Of a stretch of 64,000 nt of DNA, positions 60,861-64,000 are shown in pieces. Positions within the stretch are counted from its first letter, which is position 1, and each line of letters starts with the position of its first letter. A program made the position numbers and the translations under genes. The notes below the pieces were generated by a model that worked only from the letters and a program-made list of their open reading frames with translations, made no database searches and was not told the DNA's origin. This DNA comes from Pseudescherichia sp031998825 (GTDB lineage Bacteria > Pseudomonadota > Gammaproteobacteria > Enterobacterales > Enterobacteriaceae), in NCBI RefSeq assembly GCF_031998825.1, contig NZ_DAMACX010000001.1, positions 1 to 64,000 on the forward strand, in the 5' to 3' direction.

Positions 60861-61001
60861 GTCTGTTTTTTTAAGGCTCGTAATTAATTGTCAATGCGAG
60901 TAGAGTGCACCGCCATAAACTTGGCGGTGAATCGAGTTTTTGATACTTTCAGACACCGTTTTTGTAAATAAGTGAAAGTTTTCAGGTGACCACGTTTTGA
61001 A

Positions 61002-61017
61002 ACGTGATAACCGTCAA
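61002..61017 (+). promoter_or_regulatory. CRP-like site of ptsG
   Basis: CGTGATAACCGTCAAA is a moderate match to TGTGA-N6-TCACA, in the position of the main CRP site of E. coli ptsG. The rest of the 295-bp region contains the Mlc site and leader listed separately. Confidence 0.6.
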
Positions 61018-61032
61018 ACAAACTTAGGGCGA

Positions 61033-61059
61033 TTTATTTTACTCTGTGTAATAAATAAA
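61033..61059 (+). promoter_or_regulatory. Mlc operator of ptsG
   Basis: TTTATTTTACTCTGTGTAAT followed by AAATAAA is an AT-rich inverted repeat nearly identical to the Mlc-binding site of E. coli ptsG. Mlc represses ptsG when glucose is absent. Confidence 0.75.
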
Positions 61060-61107
61060 GGGCACTTAGATGCTCTGTCCAGGGCGCGGTTCTCCCCCCG
61101 TGCCAAT

Positions 61108-61155
61108 GCGTGAAAACGTACAAAAAAGCACAAATACTCAGGAGCACTCTCAATT
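61108..61155 (+). promoter_or_regulatory. ptsG leader with SgrS target
   Basis: AGCACAAATACTCAGGAGCA just before the ATG contains the ribosome site (CAGGAG) and closely resembles the E. coli segment paired by the sRNA SgrS during sugar-phosphate stress. The sgrS gene itself is not in this window. Confidence 0.65.
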
Positions 61156-62589
61156 ATGTTTAAGAATGCATTTGCTAACCTGCAAAAGGTCGGTAAATCA
61201 CTGATGCTGCCCGTTTCCGTACTGCCCATCGCAGGGATCCTGCTTGGCGTCGGTTCGGCAAACTTTACCTGGCTTCCAGAAGTGGTTTCCCATGTTATGG
61301 CAGAAGCGGGCGGTTCCGTTTTTGCTAACATGCCTCTGATTTTCGCTATCGGTGTTGCGCTTGGCTTCACCAATAACGATGGCGTGTCTGCGCTGGCGGC
61401 AGTGGTTGCCTATGGCATTATGGTGAAAACCATGGCCGTGGTTGCGCCGCTGGTGCTGCATCTGCCTGCGGAAGAGATCGCGGCGAAACACCTGGCGGAT
61501 ACCGGTGTTCTCGGCGGGATCATCGCGGGTGCGATTGCTGCCTACATGTTTAACCGCTTCTACCGTATCAAGCTCCCTGAGTATCTGGGCTTCTTCGCCG
61601 GTAAGCGTTTCGTGCCGATCATCTCTGGTCTGGCTGCGATCTTCATGGGCGTGATCCTCTCCTTCATTTGGCCACCGATCGGTACGGCTATCCAGACCTT
61701 CTCCCAGTGGGCTGCTTACCAGAACCCGGTTGTGGCGTTTGGTATCTACGGCTTCATTGAGCGCTGCCTGGTACCGTTTGGTCTGCACCACATCTGGAAC
61801 GTTCCTTTCCAGATGCAGATTGGTGAATACACCAACGCGGCAGGCCAGGTCTTCCACGGCGATATCCCGCGCTATATGGCAGGCGACCCGACCGCAGGTA
61901 AACTCTCCGGTGGCTTCCTGTTCAAAATGTACGGCCTGCCGGCTGCTGCGATTGCCATCTGGCACTCTGCAAAACCGGAAAACCGTGCCAAAGTGGGCGG
62001 GATCATGATCTCCGCCGCGCTGACCTCGTTCCTGACCGGTATCACCGAGCCGATCGAGTTCTCCTTCATGTTCGTTGCGCCGATCCTCTACGCAATCCAT
62101 GCGGTGCTGGCAGGTCTGGCCTTCCCGATCTGTATCCTGCTGGGTATGCGTGACGGGACCTCCTTCTCGCACGGTCTGATCGACTTCATCGTGCTGAGCG
62201 GTAACGGCAGCAAACTGTGGCTGTTCCCGATTGTCGGCCTGTGCTACGCGGCAATCTACTACACCGTGTTCCGCGTGCTGATCAAAGCGCTTGATCTGAA
62301 AACGCCGGGCCGTGAAGACGCAACCGAAGATTCTAAAGCTGGCGCAACCAGCGAGATGGCTCCGGCGCTGGTCTCCGCCTTCGGTGGTAAAGAGAACATC
62401 ACTAACCTCGACGCCTGTATTACGCGTCTGCGCGTGAGCGTGGCCGACGTGGCGAAGGTTGACCAGGCTGGCCTGAAGAAACTGGGTGCAGCGGGTGTGG
62501 TGGTTGCAGGTTCGGGCGTTCAGGCAATTTTCGGTACTAAATCCGATAACCTGAAAACCGAAATGGATGAGTACATCCGCAACAGCTAA
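61156..62589 (+). CDS. ptsG: Glucose-specific PTS enzyme IIBC
   Basis: A 477-residue transporter that imports and phosphorylates glucose. The membrane IIC domain (about 1-385) has ten or so hydrophobic spans and GITEPIEFSFMFVAP; the C-terminal IIB domain carries the phosphorylated cysteine (residue 421) in NITNLDACITRLRVSV. Same length as in E. coli. Controlled by CRP, Mlc and probably SgrS; ends in a strong terminator. Confidence 0.97.
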   Translation: MFKNAFANLQKVGKSLMLPVSVLPIAGILLGVGSANFTWLPEVVSHVMAEAGGSVFANMPLIFAIGVALGFTNNDGVSALAAVVAYGIMVKTMAVVAPLVLHLPAEEIAAKHLADTGVLGGIIAGAIAAYMFNRFYRIKLPEYLGFFAGKRFVPIISGLAAIFMGVILSFIWPPIGTAIQTFSQWAAYQNPVVAFGIYGFIERCLVPFGLHHIWNVPFQMQIGEYTNAAGQVFHGDIPRYMAGDPTAGKLSGGFLFKMYGLPAAAIAIWHSAKPENRAKVGGIMISAALTSFLTGITEPIEFSFMFVAPILYAIHAVLAGLAFPICILLGMRDGTSFSHGLIDFIVLSGNGSKLWLFPIVGLCYAAIYYTVFRVLIKALDLKTPGREDATEDSKAGATSEMAPALVSAFGGKENITNLDACITRLRVSVADVAKVDQAGLKKLGAAGVVVAGSGVQAIFGTKSDNLKTEMDEYIRNS

Positions 62590-62610
62590 TTTGCAGTCTG
62601 GGGAGACTGA

Positions 62611-62635
62611 GGGAGCCGCAAGGCTCCCTTTTTTA
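62611..62635 (+). terminator. ptsG terminator
   Basis: GGGAGCC and GGCTCCC pair around GCAA and run into six T residues, 22 bases past the ptsG stop. Confidence 0.88.
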
Positions 62636-62745
62636 TTGCTTACCTTTTGGTAATTCATGCCCTTAAGGCGTAATCACTATGATAAGTAATAAATGGAGGC
62701 TAAGCTTTTCATACCTGTCTAATGCTGAAACAGAGAGTAATTTGT

Positions 62746-63849
62746 ATGTCTCAACCAACACTATTTACCCCGCTACGCATCAGGAATCTGGAGATTGAAA
62801 ACCGGATCGTGATCGCACCAATGTGTCAGTACTCTGCTGAAGAGGGATGCATGACTGACTGGCACGTGATGCATCTGGGACAGCTGGCGCAATCCGGTGC
62901 GGGTTTACTGACGATTGAAGCCACCGCCGTCTCCCCTGAAGGGCGCATCACCTATGCTGATGTCGGTCTCTATGATGATAAGTCTGAGGCAGCCATGGCC
63001 CGGGTGCTTGATGCGGTCCGTAAATGGTCGGATATGCCGATTGCGATCCAGCTGGCTCACGCAGGACGGAAAGCATCGACCTACAAGCCGTGGGATAAAC
63101 AGGGCCAAATCGCGCCTGACCAGCAGGGCGGCTGGCAAACGTTAGCGCCTTCCGCCGTTCCCTACAGCTCGGGCTATACGCCTCCTACAGCGCTGGACAG
63201 TGCCGGGCTAGACGAGATCCGCACCCAGTTTGCCAATGCCGCGAAACGCGCTGCCAAACTGGATATCGATCTGATTCAAATTCACGCCGCGCATGGCTAT
63301 CTGCTGCATCAGTTTCTGTCGCCGCTATCGAACCAGCGTACCGATGAGTACGGCGGCTCGCTGGAGAACCGTGCCAGATTCCCACTGGAAATTTTTGACG
63401 TAGTTCGGGAAGCCTTCCCGGCAGAAAAAGCGATCAGCGTGCGCATCTCCGCGACCGACTGGGTTGAGGGCGGATTCGATATTGCAGAGGCCGTGGCGTT
63501 TGCCAAAATGCTTGAGGCGCGTGGGGTTGATGCTATCCATGTTTCCAGCGGTGGTCTCCATCCCGACCAACAGATCGATGTCTATCCGGGCTATCAGGTT
63601 CCGCTAGCAAGAGCGGTGAAATCTGCGGTGAGCATTCCGGTTGTGGCCGTTGGACTGATCACCGAGCCGCAACACGCCGAGGCAATCGTCTCGAGCGGCG
63701 ATGCAGATATTATCGGGATTGCACGCACGGCGCTGTACGATCCGCGTTGGCCCTGGCACGCTGCGGCGACACTGGGTGCACAGGTGCGGGCCGCCAGCCA
63801 GTACCTTCGTTGCCAGCCGCATACGCTTAAAAACCTGTTTAAGTCCTGA
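62746..63849 (+). CDS. Old Yellow Enzyme family NADH:flavin oxidoreductase
   Basis: A 367-residue FMN-binding TIM-barrel enzyme of the YqjM/xenobiotic-reductase subgroup. The start LFTPLRIRNLEIENRIVIAP and MCQYSAEEGCMTDWH contain the cysteine and tyrosine that tune FMN in YqjM; HAAHGYLLHQFLSPLSNQRT and DEYGGSLENRARF are family signatures. It probably reduces activated alkenes or nitro compounds with NAD(P)H; the physiological substrate is unknown. The ATG at 62746 (MSQPTLFTP) is preferred to one eight codons upstream. Not found beside ptsG in E. coli. Confidence 0.9.
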   Translation: MSQPTLFTPLRIRNLEIENRIVIAPMCQYSAEEGCMTDWHVMHLGQLAQSGAGLLTIEATAVSPEGRITYADVGLYDDKSEAAMARVLDAVRKWSDMPIAIQLAHAGRKASTYKPWDKQGQIAPDQQGGWQTLAPSAVPYSSGYTPPTALDSAGLDEIRTQFANAAKRAAKLDIDLIQIHAAHGYLLHQFLSPLSNQRTDEYGGSLENRARFPLEIFDVVREAFPAEKAISVRISATDWVEGGFDIAEAVAFAKMLEARGVDAIHVSSGGLHPDQQIDVYPGYQVPLARAVKSAVSIPVVAVGLITEPQHAEAIVSSGDADIIGIARTALYDPRWPWHAAATLGAQVRAASQYLRCQPHTLKNLFKS

Positions 63850-63874
63850 CACAGCAGGTGGGGGCAACCCGCCT

Positions 63875-63896
63875 TTTCAGAGCGGGTGTGGTTGAG
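63875..63896 (+). terminator. Hairpin after the OYE gene
   Basis: ACCCGC and GCGGGT pair across a loop of about nine bases, 25 bases past the stop. No T run follows, so it is a weak candidate terminator. Confidence 0.4.
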
Positions 63897-63935
63897 ATGA
63901 GATAACCTGGAATTACGTGTACATCACTCAGGCCC

Positions 63936-64000
63936 TTATTGCGGGGCCTGCTTGAGTAACAGTTGCGCGACCTGTCGAGCATCGTCAGCGGCTGATCTAT
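63936..64000 (-). CDS. 3' end of an unidentified gene (partial)
   Basis: The minus strand from the window edge reads RSAADDARQVAQLLLKQAPQ and then a TAA stop, an amphipathic helical C-terminus with normal codon use. The gene runs out of the window. It is convergent with the OYE gene. The fragment is too short to name; a regulator or enzyme C-terminal helix are both possible. Confidence 0.4.
   Translation of the reverse strand, partial: RSAADDARQVAQLLLKQAPQ

Noticed and set aside
61198..62658. A 486-codon open frame opposite ptsG
   Set aside because: It is the antisense shadow of a GC-biased, highly expressed gene and has no recognisable domains.

Overview
This window is chromosomal DNA of a motile, curli-forming member of the Enterobacteriaceae. 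Gene order follows the Escherichia coli serX-ghrA-csg-opg-pyrC-flg-rne-fab-ptsG stretch almost gene for gene. The proteins are E. coli-like but clearly diverged, and three things differ from E. coli: the ymdA slot is empty, an MFS/LysR pair sits between flgL and rne, and an Old Yellow Enzyme gene follows ptsG. An Enterobacter, Lelliottia, Leclercia or Kosakonia type genome is my best guess; the genus is not proven by what is here.

Layout. 1-1144: two tRNA-Ser(GGA) genes flanking a decayed, repeat-rich spacer. 1145-4075: ghrA, ycdX, ycdY, ycdZ. 4042-8514: the two divergent curli operons, csgDEFG (minus) and csgBAC (plus), around a 754-bp control region. 8645-16077: ymdB, clsC, then the osmoregulated periplasmic glucan genes opgC (minus) and opgGH (plus). 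16202-20289: yceK, mysB, lpxL, trhO, yceI, yceJ. 20547-26595: the small gene yceO, solA, bssS, dinI (with a perfect LexA box), pyrC (with a PurR box), yceB, grxB, mdtH. 26788-30620: rimJ, yceH, mviM, murJ. 30667-42173: the flagellar flgNMA (minus) and flgBCDEFGHIJKL (plus) cluster, with an FlhDC box and two sigma-28 promoters visible. 42255-44511: a divergent MFS transporter/LysR regulator pair. 44554-50053: rne with a long leader, rluC, yceF. 50195-60860: yceD-rpmF-plsX-fabHDG-acpP-fabF-pabC-mltG-tmk-holB-ycfH. 61156-64000: ptsG, an OYE-family oxidoreductase and the 3' end of one unidentified gene.

How the genes work together. CsgD drives csgBA; CsgA and CsgB are exported through CsgG with CsgE/F, and CsgC prevents premature amyloid formation. 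OpgG/H/C make and succinylate periplasmic glucans. The flg genes supply rod, hook, P and L rings, hook-filament junction, the anti-sigma factor FlgM and the chaperone FlgN. The fab block builds and loads acyl carrier protein for lipid synthesis, while MurJ, MltG and LpxL serve the envelope.

Most of the window is conserved core genome and I see no phage, IS element, CRISPR array or defence island. The places most worth a second look are the tRNA-Ser repeat region, the curli terminator that lies inside ycdZ, altered gatekeeper positions in CsgA, an 18-bp in-frame tandem duplication in bssS, the MFS/LysR insertion with a repeated operator half-site, and a 38-N assembly gap in flgI that creates a false flgI-flgJ fusion.
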